DNA of 64,000 bases from Roseateles sp. XES5 (GCF_020535545.1 NZ_CP084754.1:434001-498000); one strand, 5' to 3'. Shown: positions 35,729 through 44,474, numbered from the stretch's first letter. Made by a program: numbers and translations. Notes: generated by a model from the letters alone, not told the origin.

Positions 35729-35962
35729 TTACTGGGTGTCCGTGCGTTTGCGCCCGGCGAGAAGGTCATCGGCGGCGGCCTTCGCCATGCGCAACATGTA
35801 CTGAAGGTCCGAGGAATCCTCGTCCGCATATTTGGGTATGGCGCCATCGAGGAAGGCCACCAGCGCGCGAAGCTCCATGTTTTGTGCGTCGTCTATACTT
35901 GGCTCGCACTCCACAGGCTTTGCATAACGCCCATACGTCTTTGCCCAATAATCGCCTTCCAT
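35729..35962 (-). CDS. Small orphan protein
   Basis: 77 residues, MEGDYWAKTYGRYAKPVECE at the N-terminus, then a mainly helical acidic segment and a basic tail. I do not recognise it. The ATG at 35962 has GGAGGGAAGCC upstream, a convincing ribosome site, so it is likely expressed. It ends 3 bp from the HTH gene stop on the opposite strand. Confidence 0.5.
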   Translation of the reverse strand: MEGDYWAKTYGRYAKPVECEPSIDDAQNMELRALVAFLDGAIPKYADEDSSDLQYMLRMAKAAADDLLAGRKRTDTQ

Positions 35963-36074
35963 GGCTTCCCTCCACAAAGAGAATCATTTTCACTAAGCAA
36001 TGATTCTAGGCGACGATAAGCCGTTCGCAATTAAATATTTGATAAAGCGCGAGTTAAGTCAGGTATATACATTT

Positions 36075-36103
36075 CTTGCGCCAAAATGGCTCAATATCTA
36101 TTG
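36075..36103 (+). promoter_or_regulatory. Sigma70-type promoter candidate for the peptide/SagB unit
   Basis: CTTGCG-N17-CTATTG matches the rhizobial housekeeping pattern CTTGAC-N17-CTATAT at 8 of 12 positions, in an AT-rich stretch about 105 bp upstream of the peptide ATG. The long leader that results could carry regulation. Confidence 0.45.
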
Positions 36104-36207
36104 TGAAGCACGTAATCTTATATTTCGGCAGTAACACATCATTATCGTTTGCCCGGCAGCATTTCTCTTGCGGCGATTGGTCCGCCCAAGCTTGAAAGAG
36201 GATGACG

Positions 36208-36318
36208 ATGAGCACGAAAGTCACCAAGCCGATTCAGTCGAAGCCGAACCTCTCGGTAGCGCCGGTCAAGACGAACCCGAACTTCGTCACGCCGGGCATG
36301 ATGTATCGCGCCGAATAG
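36208..36318 (+). CDS. 36-residue peptide, candidate RiPP precursor
   Basis: A short gene missed by length-based callers. The peptide begins MSTKVTKPIQSKPNLSVAPV and ends KTNPNFVTPGMMYRAE. It has no cysteine, no signal peptide and no hydrophobic helix; it is rich in Lys, Pro, Asn and Thr and ends in an unusual TPGMMYRAE tail. GAGG lies 6 bp upstream of the ATG. It is followed after 8 bp by a strong hairpin and then, 40 bp from its stop, by a SagB-type oxidoreductase gene on the same strand. This layout (tiny peptide, hairpin, FMN oxidoreductase) is what a RiPP precursor would show, but the peptide family is not one I know. Confidence 0.6.
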   Translation: MSTKVTKPIQSKPNLSVAPVKTNPNFVTPGMMYRAE

Positions 36319-36326
36319 CCTTGGGA

Positions 36327-36352
36327 GGCCCGTCGCTTGAAGGCGACGGGCC
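36327..36352 (+). terminator. Stem-loop between the peptide gene and the SagB-type gene
   Basis: A perfect 10-bp GC-rich stem (GGCCCGTCGC/GCGACGGGCC) with a 6-nt loop TTGAAG. There is no U-tract, so it is probably an mRNA-stabilising or attenuating hairpin that sets a high peptide-to-enzyme ratio rather than a full terminator. It also sits where the ribosome site of the next gene would be. Confidence 0.6.
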
Positions 36353-36358
36353 GCCATC

Positions 36359-37432
36359 ATGCGCATTAGAGCATCTCGAACTCTCGTTTTTCAGCCCGAA
36401 GGGGACAATCTCGTAGCCTGCAACTTTCTGACGAAGAAGGTGTTTGAATGCAGCTACGACCTTCTCGGCTTTCTCCGAAACCTCTCCGACTGGACATCGC
36501 TGAAACGGGTCCGAAGAGCCGTACCAGGCTACTCCCTGGCCGAGCTGCGGCAAACGGTCGATGCTCTTCTTGATATGTCGGTCGTCGTCGAGGAAGGAAG
36601 CGCGCTTGCCGCGCGCGAGCAGGCACTGAACACCCATTGGAGATGGGGCCTTCCCACGGCATTAATGCATTTCACGGTCCAGGATCCGGAATTCCTGTCG
36701 CTCGATCAGGCCGAGGACCTGCAGCGCCGCAAGCTTGCCGCGGATGGCGCAATACGCCTCTACGACGAAAACGATCCTTGCAAGAGTATCGAACTGCCGA
36801 AGGTCGCGGGCATGAATGAACTCCTGAGGCTCATGCAGGAGCGGCGCACCAGACGCCAGGGCAGCTCCCGCGCGGTGCCTCTCTCAATCCTTTCCGAGTG
36901 TCTGTTTGCAGGCATGGGCATCACGGGGGAGACCGAAAACTGCGTCGGAAAGCTTCCACTCGGCATGACGCCGTCCGGCGGCGCGCGCAATCCCTACGAA
37001 GCCTATGTCCTCGTACGCAACGTCGAAGGGCTGGCCCCGGGCATCTACCACTATTCCGCAAAGCAACATTCCCTGGAATGCCGGATGGCCGGCCCCGTTC
37101 CCTCGTTCTCCGAACTGGTCGGAGGACAGGAATGGGCCGACACGATGCCGTGCATGGTGCTACTTTGCGCCAAGATGGATCGCACGATGTGGAAATATGC
37201 CGATGCCAACGCTTACCGTGTCGTCATGATCGAAGCCGGGCATATCGGGCAGAATGTTATGCTGGCCGCGACGCGACATGGTCTTACGGCCTGCCCGACG
37301 GCGGCGCTCCGGCATTCCTGGATTTCAGAACTCCTCGGATGCGAAAATCCAACCCATGCGCCGGTCTACGCATTGACGCTCGGCTACCCGACCGACGTAC
37401 CGGCAACGGGCGCGATGGCTCAATCCCTGTAA
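36359..37432 (+). CDS. SagB/ThcOx-type nitroreductase-fold oxidoreductase
   Basis: 357 residues. The N-terminal 110 residues form a small winged-helix-like or recognition-type domain (NLVACNFLTKKVFECSYDLL). The C-terminal nitroreductase domain (about 150-350) has RRTRRQGSSRAVPLSILSE for FMN phosphate, PSGGARNPYEAYVLVRNVEG and GLAPGIYHYSAKQHSLE, all typical of SagB dehydrogenases that oxidise azolines to azoles in thiazole/oxazole peptides. No YcaO cyclodehydratase is present in the window. The neighbouring 36-residue peptide lacks Cys but has Ser and Thr, so the reaction may differ from azole formation. No clear ribosome site precedes the ATG, suggesting coupling to peptide translation. Confidence 0.8.
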   Translation: MRIRASRTLVFQPEGDNLVACNFLTKKVFECSYDLLGFLRNLSDWTSLKRVRRAVPGYSLAELRQTVDALLDMSVVVEEGSALAAREQALNTHWRWGLPTALMHFTVQDPEFLSLDQAEDLQRRKLAADGAIRLYDENDPCKSIELPKVAGMNELLRLMQERRTRRQGSSRAVPLSILSECLFAGMGITGETENCVGKLPLGMTPSGGARNPYEAYVLVRNVEGLAPGIYHYSAKQHSLECRMAGPVPSFSELVGGQEWADTMPCMVLLCAKMDRTMWKYADANAYRVVMIEAGHIGQNVMLAATRHGLTACPTAALRHSWISELLGCENPTHAPVYALTLGYPTDVPATGAMAQSL

Positions 37433-37510
37433 AGCCTTGCAATGGCCGCATCAGCGATGCGAGGCCCGGGAGGTCGGGAGCGGCTGCCCGCCTGTGAGGC
37501 CGTGCAGCGA

Positions 37511-37969
37511 CTATTCGATGCGGCCAGCTAGGAACTCAAGGGTAAGCCGGTCAGGTTCGCCGGCGAAGAAGCGTTCGAGCGCGCGCCGGAATTGCGCCCC
37601 TCCTCCCGCCCCTGCAGCCTCACTGAACAGCGTCATCGACGAGCGAAACTTCAGATCGTCGGGCGAACTGAAAATCTCATGGGCGGAACGGTCGGGTATA
37701 TCGAGAACCACACGGGTCGCCTGTGCCAATCTGCCTGAAAGCACGGGATGCCGGAGATAGGCTCCAGCCTCTTCGATGGAGCCGAGACCATAGAACGTCG
37801 CAATGGAGGATCGTCCGAGCGCGCGTAGCTGCGGAAAGACGAACCACATCCAGTGGGTTTGCTTGCACCCCGCCCTCAGCTCCGCGAGAACCGCATCGAA
37901 GACAGGATCTTGCGCCTCGACGAAGCGAGAAAGTTCGAAAGGGTCATCCTCTGCCATCATCATCGCCAT
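37511..37969 (-). CDS. DUF1810 family protein
   Basis: 152 residues, the family's normal length, with FVEAQDPVFDAVLAELRAGC near the start, then KQTHWMWFVFPQL and an RHPVLSGRLAQATRVVL block. The conserved His-Trp-Met-Trp-Phe-Phe-Pro-Gln core is a hallmark of this calpastatin-like family, whose function is unknown. Start uncertain: MAMMMAEDD offers several ATGs without a good ribosome site. It is convergent with the SagB-type gene. Confidence 0.8.
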   Translation of the reverse strand: MAMMMAEDDPFELSRFVEAQDPVFDAVLAELRAGCKQTHWMWFVFPQLRALGRSSIATFYGLGSIEEAGAYLRHPVLSGRLAQATRVVLDIPDRSAHEIFSSPDDLKFRSSMTLFSEAAGAGGGAQFRRALERFFAGEPDRLTLEFLAGRIE

Positions 37970-38117
37970 CGACTACGAAATCAGACTGGCGGGCCACCGG
38001 TCCCGTCTCATTCCCGCCAGACGCTCTCGAAACGAGATGTCATGGATAAGTTCCGATAGTTGACTAATTCGCGAAAGTAAGGGACCCTTGGCATTATTCC
38101 TCCGCCGGGACCATCCG

Positions 38118-38318
38118 ATGATCCGTCATACGAAGCATGAAGCCGAAGTAAGACTGTCCATGGGCGTCGCACGTATCGCAATGCGCGGAGGACGAACGCC
38201 GCAAGAGGCCATGCACGCGGTCAGAAATCATCTCGACCTGATGAAGATCCTGGATCGTCCGGCAGCGCACGACGATGACACCACGGCAACGTATCGCAAA
38301 CGCAGCGTCGCCGACTGA
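38118..38318 (+). CDS. Small orphan protein, paralogue of the 34387-34587 product
   Basis: 66 residues beginning MIRHTKHEAEVRLSMGVARI. It shares the EAE[LV]R...VAR[IL]A and EA[IM]...[DN]HL pattern with the product at 34387 across its first 46 residues, and the two have the same length. No domain recognised; likely two amphipathic helices followed by a polar tail. The ATG at 38118 aligns with the paralogue; an in-frame TTG at 38088 is discarded. It ends 5 bp before the end of the convergent small gene at 38324. Confidence 0.55.
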   Translation: MIRHTKHEAEVRLSMGVARIAMRGGRTPQEAMHAVRNHLDLMKILDRPAAHDDDTTATYRKRSVAD

Positions 38319-38323
38319 GGAAA

Positions 38324-38524
38324 TTACTTCCGCACCTGAGCGCGCGCCTCTTTGCGGTCGAGGTCGCTGGACACGACGGCTGCCATTTCAATGAAATAAG
38401 CAAGCTCGCCATCGCGCTGCTTGGCTTGAGCGGCAAGCTGGACCAACATCTGCGTGATGTAGCTGGCGCCTGAAGGCGCGTTGGAATTGACGGGGGTGGC
38501 GTCCAAATTCAACTTGTTAAGCAT
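38324..38524 (-). CDS. Small orphan protein
   Basis: 66 residues: an unstructured N-terminus with Asn/Pro/Ser (LNLDATPVNSNAPSGASYIT) leading to an amphipathic helix (QMLVQLAAQAKQRDGELAYF). No signal peptide and no known family. GGGAG lies 7 bp upstream of the ATG at 38524, so expression is plausible. It lies between the peptide genes and the type I secretion operon and is transcribed in the same direction as the latter, 190 bp after its end. A secreted substrate or immunity-type partner is possible but unsupported. Confidence 0.5.
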   Translation of the reverse strand: MLNKLNLDATPVNSNAPSGASYITQMLVQLAAQAKQRDGELAYFIEMAAVVSSDLDRKEARAQVRK

Positions 38525-38712
38525 TTTGGCTCCCGAGTTGGTTGATGGGACTTCGACACACTCAACGATACAACAGGCCAAAGGTTGAGCAATTCTCATT
38601 AATCAATGATGAATACTTGCACGCAACATGCGGTACGCATAGCTGCATACAACCGGATTGATGCATTCGATTTTAGATCGTTAACAACCCTTCGTCGCAT
38701 GCCCACCCTGAA

Positions 38713-39330
38713 TCAGGGCAACAAATAGCACAGAACGATATTCTCGCCCGATGCCGGTGCGAGAAGGGCATTCAGCTTCCCCCTCAGGCGCCGACCGCCA
38801 AAACCGACGACAAAGCCGACTTCCAGGGGGCGATTTCCGTTGTCCTTCAGCGTCGCGGCAAGAGCGGCCACTTGCACATCGAGGGCAAGGCGAAGATCGC
38901 TGTTGATCAGCCCGGTCTCTCCATACGAGAACCGGGCCTGAATATAATCCAGCAGGGACTGGTTGTAGGCGAGGAGCCGCTTGTCCAGTCCGAGCGCAAA
39001 TGCAGGGCTTGGCGATGCACGCACGAGGTTCACGACGCCGAGTGGATCGGTGACCTTCCGCTCCGCTGCAAGCGCATCGAGCGCCCAACGCAAACAGTAA
39101 ACCCGCAGTAGCGACGTTGTATTCGCCGGTTCAGGTGCATCCGCCAGGACATCACCAATCACGGCACCGATCTTCTTCTGCTTGAGATCGGCGATCTCCC
39201 GCAGCACGCGCCAGTAGATCGCCTCAAGGCGAATACCACGGCGAACCTTACCGCCGTCGACGGCCCGGAAGACGAGTTCTGCATCGTCCGCCAACGGATG
39301 GTCGCTCACCTTGCTGGAGGAATGCTCCAT
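38713..39330 (-). CDS. Ribbon-helix-helix protein with PAS-like C-terminal half
   Basis: 205 residues. About residues 25-95 resemble the RHH_4 type ribbon-helix-helix (RRGIRLEAIYWRVLREIADL, KKIGAVIGDVLADA, then a Leu/Arg-rich helix). The second half (SPAFALGLDKRLLAYNQSLL) has a PAS-like rhythm. It is the last gene of the type I secretion operon, 3 bp after the membrane-fusion gene, and is probably a dedicated regulator. Similar RHH proteins accompany T1SS operons in other rhizobia as far as I recall. Confidence 0.65.
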   Translation of the reverse strand: MEHSSSKVSDHPLADDAELVFRAVDGGKVRRGIRLEAIYWRVLREIADLKQKKIGAVIGDVLADAPEPANTTSLLRVYCLRWALDALAAERKVTDPLGVVNLVRASPSPAFALGLDKRLLAYNQSLLDYIQARFSYGETGLINSDLRLALDVQVAALAATLKDNGNRPLEVGFVVGFGGRRLRGKLNALLAPASGENIVLCYLLP

Positions 39331-39333
39331 CGA

Positions 39334-40614
39334 CTACCGTTCCTGCATGGCCTCGGTACGCGCCTTGTTGATCGGCTTTAGTAGATACTGCAAAATGGTT
39401 TTGCGACCAGTCATGATATCGACGGACGCGACCATGCCTGGAATAATCGCATGAGATTTGCCGTCGCGGACGATTTCGGATTTTTCCGTCTTCACCTGCG
39501 CAAGATAATAGGTCTCGTTGGATTTCTCGTCGAACAGGGAGTCGGCGGAAACATTCGAGACTTCGCCATGCAGACCGCCGTAGATCGAGAAGTCGAATGC
39601 GGTGATCTTTACCAGCGCAGGCTGTCCGACCCGGATAAAGGCAATGTCCGTCGGAGAAATACGCGCCTCCACGAGCAGCGTATCCGATGTCGGCACCACT
39701 TCGGCAACAACCGTGCCGGGCTGCACATAACCACCGATCGTCGTGATCTCCAGCCGGTTGACCACGCCATCGACAGGCGAGCGCAGGTCGGTGCGCTCTA
39801 CACGGTCGGAAGCCCCGCGGACGGTTTCGTTGACGACCGAGAGATCGGCGAGTGCCTTGGTCTTTTCCGCGAGCGCCTCCTGCTGGAAGGAGAGCATCAG
39901 TTCATCCACCTGAAGCGACGCTTCCTTGATGGCCGCACGAACGCGATCGAGCGATTCTTTCAGCAGCCTCAGTTGTCCGGTCGAATCGGTGAGTTCCTTC
40001 TGCACACGGAGCAGATCGGTTTGCGGCGCCAGCTTGCGCTTGACCAGCGGCTCCAGCAGGCCCACTTCCTTCTCCGAAACGGCGATGTTCTTCTCGAGCC
40101 GGTCGATGTTGACCAAAGCTTCGTCAAGCTCCTTGCGTCGCTGAAGGTGGCGCTCCTGCAGGACCGAAAGCTTGTTCTGGAACGCGTCGCGCCGCGCCTT
40201 TAGCAACTGGGATTCGTTCGCACAGACTTCCGGACTGGTCTTGCTGACCTCGGTCGGGCACGTCATTGGCGAGAGCAGATCGCCGGCCTGCTCCATCTCA
40301 AGACGCGCGATCTGTACGCGCAATGCCCGGGCGCGCGCTTCCAGTTCCCCCAGCGTAGAGGTTGTCGCCGTATCGTCGAGCCTGACGATAAGATCGCCCT
40401 TCTTGACGATCTGGCCGAGTTTGACCGCGATTTCCTGGACGACGCTTGCCTCGCTCGCCTGGATGAGCTGCGTTCGGGAAATCGGGATGACCTTCCCCTG
40501 CCCGCGCGCGATCTCGTCCACTTCCGTGATCGCCGCCCACACGACGAAGAACACGATCAGCAGAGCAACCGAAACGAGGCTCATCCGTGCCCAGAAGGGA
40601 GGAGCATCCGTCAT
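39334..40614 (-). CDS. HlyD-family type I secretion membrane fusion protein
   Basis: A 426-residue periplasmic adaptor. It has one N-terminal membrane helix (ARMSLVSVALLIVFFVVWAA), a lipoyl-like segment (ARGQGKVIPISRTQLIQASE), a long coiled coil (about 90-290) and a C-terminal beta-barrel (GRKTILQYLLKPINKARTEA at the end is the HlyD/LapC closing motif). The start overlaps the ABC gene's stop by 4 bp (ATGA). It links the inner-membrane ABC exporter to the TolC-like protein of the same operon. Confidence 0.88.
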   Translation of the reverse strand: MTDAPPFWARMSLVSVALLIVFFVVWAAITEVDEIARGQGKVIPISRTQLIQASEASVVQEIAVKLGQIVKKGDLIVRLDDTATTSTLGELEARARALRVQIARLEMEQAGDLLSPMTCPTEVSKTSPEVCANESQLLKARRDAFQNKLSVLQERHLQRRKELDEALVNIDRLEKNIAVSEKEVGLLEPLVKRKLAPQTDLLRVQKELTDSTGQLRLLKESLDRVRAAIKEASLQVDELMLSFQQEALAEKTKALADLSVVNETVRGASDRVERTDLRSPVDGVVNRLEITTIGGYVQPGTVVAEVVPTSDTLLVEARISPTDIAFIRVGQPALVKITAFDFSIYGGLHGEVSNVSADSLFDEKSNETYYLAQVKTEKSEIVRDGKSHAIIPGMVASVDIMTGRKTILQYLLKPINKARTEAMQER

Positions 40615-42779
40615 GAGGGTCGGCCTGCTTTTTTCTGCAGTTCTTCAATGACTGCACCCTTTGGCCCGTCTGCGATGACACGACCTCCATCCAGGACGAT
40701 CAGCCTGTCGACAAGCTCAAGCATGCTGTAGCGGTGCGTCGAGATGATAATCGTCGTCTCCGGGCCGAAAGCGCTAGACAGGTTGCTGATCAACCGGCGC
40801 TCCGAGGCAAGGTCCATCGCGCCTGACGGCTCGTCGAGAAAGATGATCTTCGGCTTGGCAAGCAGCAGCCGTGCGATCGCCACCGCCTGGCGCTGGCCAC
40901 CCGAGAGATTGTTGCCACGCTCGCCGACCGGCATATCGTAGCCGCGGGGATGACGCGAAACGAACTCGTCGACCCCGGTGCGGCGTGCCACCTCGATGAT
41001 ATCCGTATCGCTCGCCTCCGGATTGGCCATGAGGAGATTGTCCTTCACGGAGCCGGAAAACAGGTCCGCGGACTGCGAAGCAACGGCAACGGCCGTGCGC
41101 ACCACCGCCGGATGATATTGGCGAATGTCGATGCCATCGATCAGGAGGCTGCCCGCGCTGGGGGGATAGAGCGCCCCCAACAGGCGCCCGATCGTCGTCT
41201 TGCCCGATCCGATGCGGCCGATCACGCCGACGCGCTCGCCCGGCCGAACTGAAAATGTCAGGCCATTAAGAACCTTCTGATCGGAGCCCGGATAGGCGAA
41301 ATCGGTTTGCTGGAAGCTGAATCCGCCTCTTTCGATATCGCGGTTCACGAACCCCGTCGCGCTTGGCAGATCCTCCGGCATCATCATGATCGAGTTCAGG
41401 ATGCGCAACGACAGGAGCGCCTGACGCAGGCGCGCCAGCGTCATGGCGATCTGTCCCATCGGCGCGACCGCACGTCCCGACAGCATGACCGCTGCGATAA
41501 TCGCACCCGAGGACATCCTGCCTTCGGAGAATTCATAGGCGCCGGCGAGAATAATGACCACGGATACGAGCTGCGCGACGAACTGCGTCCAGTTTGCCGC
41601 CGAAGCCGAGAGCTGCTTGATCTCTTCCGATGTCAGAGCCGCCTTCTTGGAGAGCTCGTGCCATCTGCGCAAAAGATTGCGCTCGGCCTTCAGCGACTTG
41701 ACAGTCTCTATCGTTGAAATCGTTTCGACCAGCAACGACTGTTTCATTGAGGATTCGTTCGCCGCGGCCGCCACGCGACGACCGATCCTGTGCTGCGCGA
41801 CAAGGCCGATCGCAAGCGCGAGAAGGAACGCGGCGGCAGGGATGACGACGATCCAACCCGCCACGAGGTAGATGACGATCAGGAACACGAAGACAAAGAT
41901 CGTGTCGATGAGAACGCTGATGGTGTTGGAGGTGAAGAATTCGCGGACAAACTCGTATTGCGTGACGCGGTTCGCATATTCACCCGTCTGCATCGGACGC
42001 GCCGACATGCTCGCGTTCAGGACCTTCTCGAACAGCAAATAGGAAAGCTTGAGATCCGCACGTCGTCCGGCATAATCGATCAAGGCTGCGCGTGCCGTCT
42101 TGAGGACGAGGTCAAAGATCACCGCACCCGAAACGCCGATTGCCAGGACCCAGAGCGTGGCCTTCGCATTGTTCGGCAGAATCCGGTCATAAACGTTCAT
42201 CGTGAAGAGCGGCGAGGTCAGCGCCAGCAGATTGATGAACAGCGCCGCAACGGCGACCTGCGCATAGGACCGCCAGAACGGGATCAGCGCGCTTACCAGC
42301 CAATGCTGGCGGACAATGGCGCCATCCATGCCGTCGACGGCGGATTTCATCGTATCCGCGCTGACGGCGCTAAAGGCAAGGATCGCCTTGACGTCATCCT
42401 TCTCCGGTCGACGCCCCTGCAACTGCGCGCGGAGCGCCTCGATATAGGAAGAACGCCCCGCGTCGTGGATCTCCAGCAACGTTGCCGCGGATCCGTCATG
42501 GAATAGAATGATGGCGGGAAGATCAAAGTTGTCGGCCGCCAGATCGCGCCAGCCAAAAGCGCGCACATCGAGACCGATGCGGTCGCTCAGACGCTGAACG
42601 TCCTCGAAGGATGGAAGGGTCTCATCAAAGGGGACCCCGGAGAACAGAACGACATCGGATCCAGGTCGACCGAGAAAGACCGCGATCCGCTGAAAGGCTG
42701 TTCTGAAAGTTTCCCTGCCGAACGGCATCGGCTCACGAATGTCGAACGCAGTGCCGGCCGCTTCCGGGGTCGGCTTCAT
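40611..42779 (-). CDS. Type I secretion ABC exporter with C39-like domain (LapB/HlyB class)
   Basis: About 722 residues. An N-terminal cytosolic domain (about 1-145) resembles the C39 peptidase-like domain, but no catalytic cysteine is visible in the expected position, so it should bind rather than cleave substrate. Six membrane helices follow (about 160-430), then an ATPase with Walker A GRIGSGKTTIGRLLG, signature NLSGGQRQAVAIARLL and Walker B IIFLDEPSGAMD. That class exports RTX adhesins or bacteriocin-like proteins with uncleaved leaders. Start uncertain among ATG 42779, ATG 42785 and TTG 42794; none has a strong ribosome site. Confidence 0.87.
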   Translation of the reverse strand: MKPTPEAAGTAFDIREPMPFGRETFRTAFQRIAVFLGRPGSDVVLFSGVPFDETLPSFEDVQRLSDRIGLDVRAFGWRDLAADNFDLPAIILFHDGSAATLLEIHDAGRSSYIEALRAQLQGRRPEKDDVKAILAFSAVSADTMKSAVDGMDGAIVRQHWLVSALIPFWRSYAQVAVAALFINLLALTSPLFTMNVYDRILPNNAKATLWVLAIGVSGAVIFDLVLKTARAALIDYAGRRADLKLSYLLFEKVLNASMSARPMQTGEYANRVTQYEFVREFFTSNTISVLIDTIFVFVFLIVIYLVAGWIVVIPAAAFLLALAIGLVAQHRIGRRVAAAANESSMKQSLLVETISTIETVKSLKAERNLLRRWHELSKKAALTSEEIKQLSASAANWTQFVAQLVSVVIILAGAYEFSEGRMSSGAIIAAVMLSGRAVAPMGQIAMTLARLRQALLSLRILNSIMMMPEDLPSATGFVNRDIERGGFSFQQTDFAYPGSDQKVLNGLTFSVRPGERVGVIGRIGSGKTTIGRLLGALYPPSAGSLLIDGIDIRQYHPAVVRTAVAVASQSADLFSGSVKDNLLMANPEASDTDIIEVARRTGVDEFVSRHPRGYDMPVGERGNNLSGGQRQAVAIARLLLAKPKIIFLDEPSGAMDLASERRLISNLSSAFGPETTIIISTHRYSMLELVDRLIVLDGGRVIADGPKGAVIEELQKKAGRPS

Positions 42780-42890
42780 CGCCATCGCCCACAAGATGGC
42801 GACGGCTCGAAGCGCTTTGCCACGACCAGCGAGACGTTCCAGTTCATACCAATCGGTCCGCGTCGAAGCATGCTTGCTGCTTTCGTACGG

Positions 42891-44324
42891 TTACTTCATC
42901 GTCGCCAGGAGATCCAACGGCAGGTCGTTCACTTGCCGCGAAGGCACGCGTCGATAGGTCTCTGCCGGAGCGGTTTCCGGGACATGGAACTCCGCACGCG
43001 CATAGGCTTCGGATTGCTTGGCGGGCGCAAGGTTCATGCTGCTGAGCAGCATGCCGCTGGCTGCCAGAATGCGGTACTCCGCGAAGCGCGCCGCATAGAC
43101 GGCCGTGCGCGAGAGGACATTGACGGTGTAGCGTGAATTCTGCGCGCCCAGGACGTCAAGCAACGAACGGCTGCCGACCGCGAGCTGCTCACGATAGGAC
43201 TTTACCAGGCTGCCGTTTGCAGCGGCCTGTTGTTGCAAGGTCGCGGCAAGCTCGGTTTGGCGAATGCGCCGGTCCCACGAAATACGGACGGCTTCTTCGA
43301 CTTCGCGGTAGCTTTGGTGAAGCACCAGACGCTGCTCGCTGGCGCGACGGATCTGCTCCTGCTCGTTGGCGATATCGATGCCGCCACGGTAGAGATTCCA
43401 CTTTGCAACGACACGCGCCTGAAGGCTGGTGCTGCGGCCGTCGCTTCCATCGATGTCCATGCCGGTGCGGGCGCGGCCTTCAAGCGATACGGTCGGCAAC
43501 ATGTCCGAACGCGCGGCCTTCACCATCGCGTCCGCCGCATCGATATCGGAGTTCGCGACTTTGATGCGCGCATTGTTCGCGCGGGCCAGACCGATGGCCT
43601 CGTCGAGGGATTTCGGCAGGGCCGCCGCCATGGAACCGGGCATCGTCGCATTGGAGAACGGCTTGCCAACGAGACGGAGGAACCGCGTCTTTGCGGCTTC
43701 CAGCTCTTCCTCGGCTTGCTTGATGCGCACCTTGGCAGCGAGCAGACGCTCCTCTGCCTGTTGGCGGTCGGCATCCGTCAAGGTGCCGCCGGAGATCAGC
43801 GAATTGATATCGCCGAGCATCTGCTGGTGAACCGCCGCGTTGTTGCGCGATTCCTTGACGATTTCGCCCTGAAGCATGATTTCGAGATATTCACGCACGA
43901 CCTGAAGACCGATCGTTTCGGAGCGCTCGAGAACACGGAACGAGGCGCTGTCGACGCGGGCGGCCTGGCGCTCCAGCTCGGCCCGGCGCGCACCGCCGTC
44001 AAAAAGCTTCTGCGTTATGGAAAGACCGACATCCGCGGGATAGAGCGGGTCATCGTCGAGACCGCCGAGACGACGGGACGGATTGTCGAGATCCTGAATG
44101 CCGGCACCGGCTTCCAGATCGATGCTGGGCAGATAAAGGCCCCGCGCCTGGCGAAGTTCGAATTCGATCGCTTCGCGATTTTCCATCGCCTGCCCGATTT
44201 CAGGATTGGACTCCAGCGTTACCGCCATCGCCTCCTTCAATGTCAGGGCATGTGCGTTGAGCGGCAAGAAGGCCACCCCTAACAACAGCGCTGCCGAAAC
44301 AGCTCCGATTACCGATTTGCGCAT
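42891..44324 (-). CDS. TolC-family outer-membrane channel of the type I system
   Basis: 477 residues with a signal peptide (MRKSVIGAVSAALLLGVAFL, cut near AHALTLKEA) and the repeated TolC helix pattern (LTLKEAMAVTLESNPEIGQA; AYNQ-like REQLAVGSRSLLDVLGAQNS). ATG 44324 has a GGGGGC-rich site; an in-frame upstream ATG at 44354 is discarded. It is the first gene of the four-gene secretion operon, a LapE/AggA-like position. No RTX substrate gene is next to it. Confidence 0.87.
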   Translation of the reverse strand: MRKSVIGAVSAALLLGVAFLPLNAHALTLKEAMAVTLESNPEIGQAMENREAIEFELRQARGLYLPSIDLEAGAGIQDLDNPSRRLGGLDDDPLYPADVGLSITQKLFDGGARRAELERQAARVDSASFRVLERSETIGLQVVREYLEIMLQGEIVKESRNNAAVHQQMLGDINSLISGGTLTDADRQQAEERLLAAKVRIKQAEEELEAAKTRFLRLVGKPFSNATMPGSMAAALPKSLDEAIGLARANNARIKVANSDIDAADAMVKAARSDMLPTVSLEGRARTGMDIDGSDGRSTSLQARVVAKWNLYRGGIDIANEQEQIRRASEQRLVLHQSYREVEEAVRISWDRRIRQTELAATLQQQAAANGSLVKSYREQLAVGSRSLLDVLGAQNSRYTVNVLSRTAVYAARFAEYRILAASGMLLSSMNLAPAKQSEAYARAEFHVPETAPAETYRRVPSRQVNDLPLDLLATMK

Positions 44325-44474
44325 GCCCCCAACCCCACTCAACACGCGCCGCATGCAAGGCCCTCATGCAATCGGCAGCGAAAATTCACTCTTCTGGAGA
44401 GTAAGCAGGCCCCGCTATGCGCATCAATCAGCGAGAGGGAAAATATCAGTAAAATACAATATTATACACAACTC

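Noticed and set aside
38010..38110. Possible extra small gene upstream of 38118
   Set aside because: No ATG/GTG with a ribosome site; the in-frame TTG extension does not align with the paralogue.
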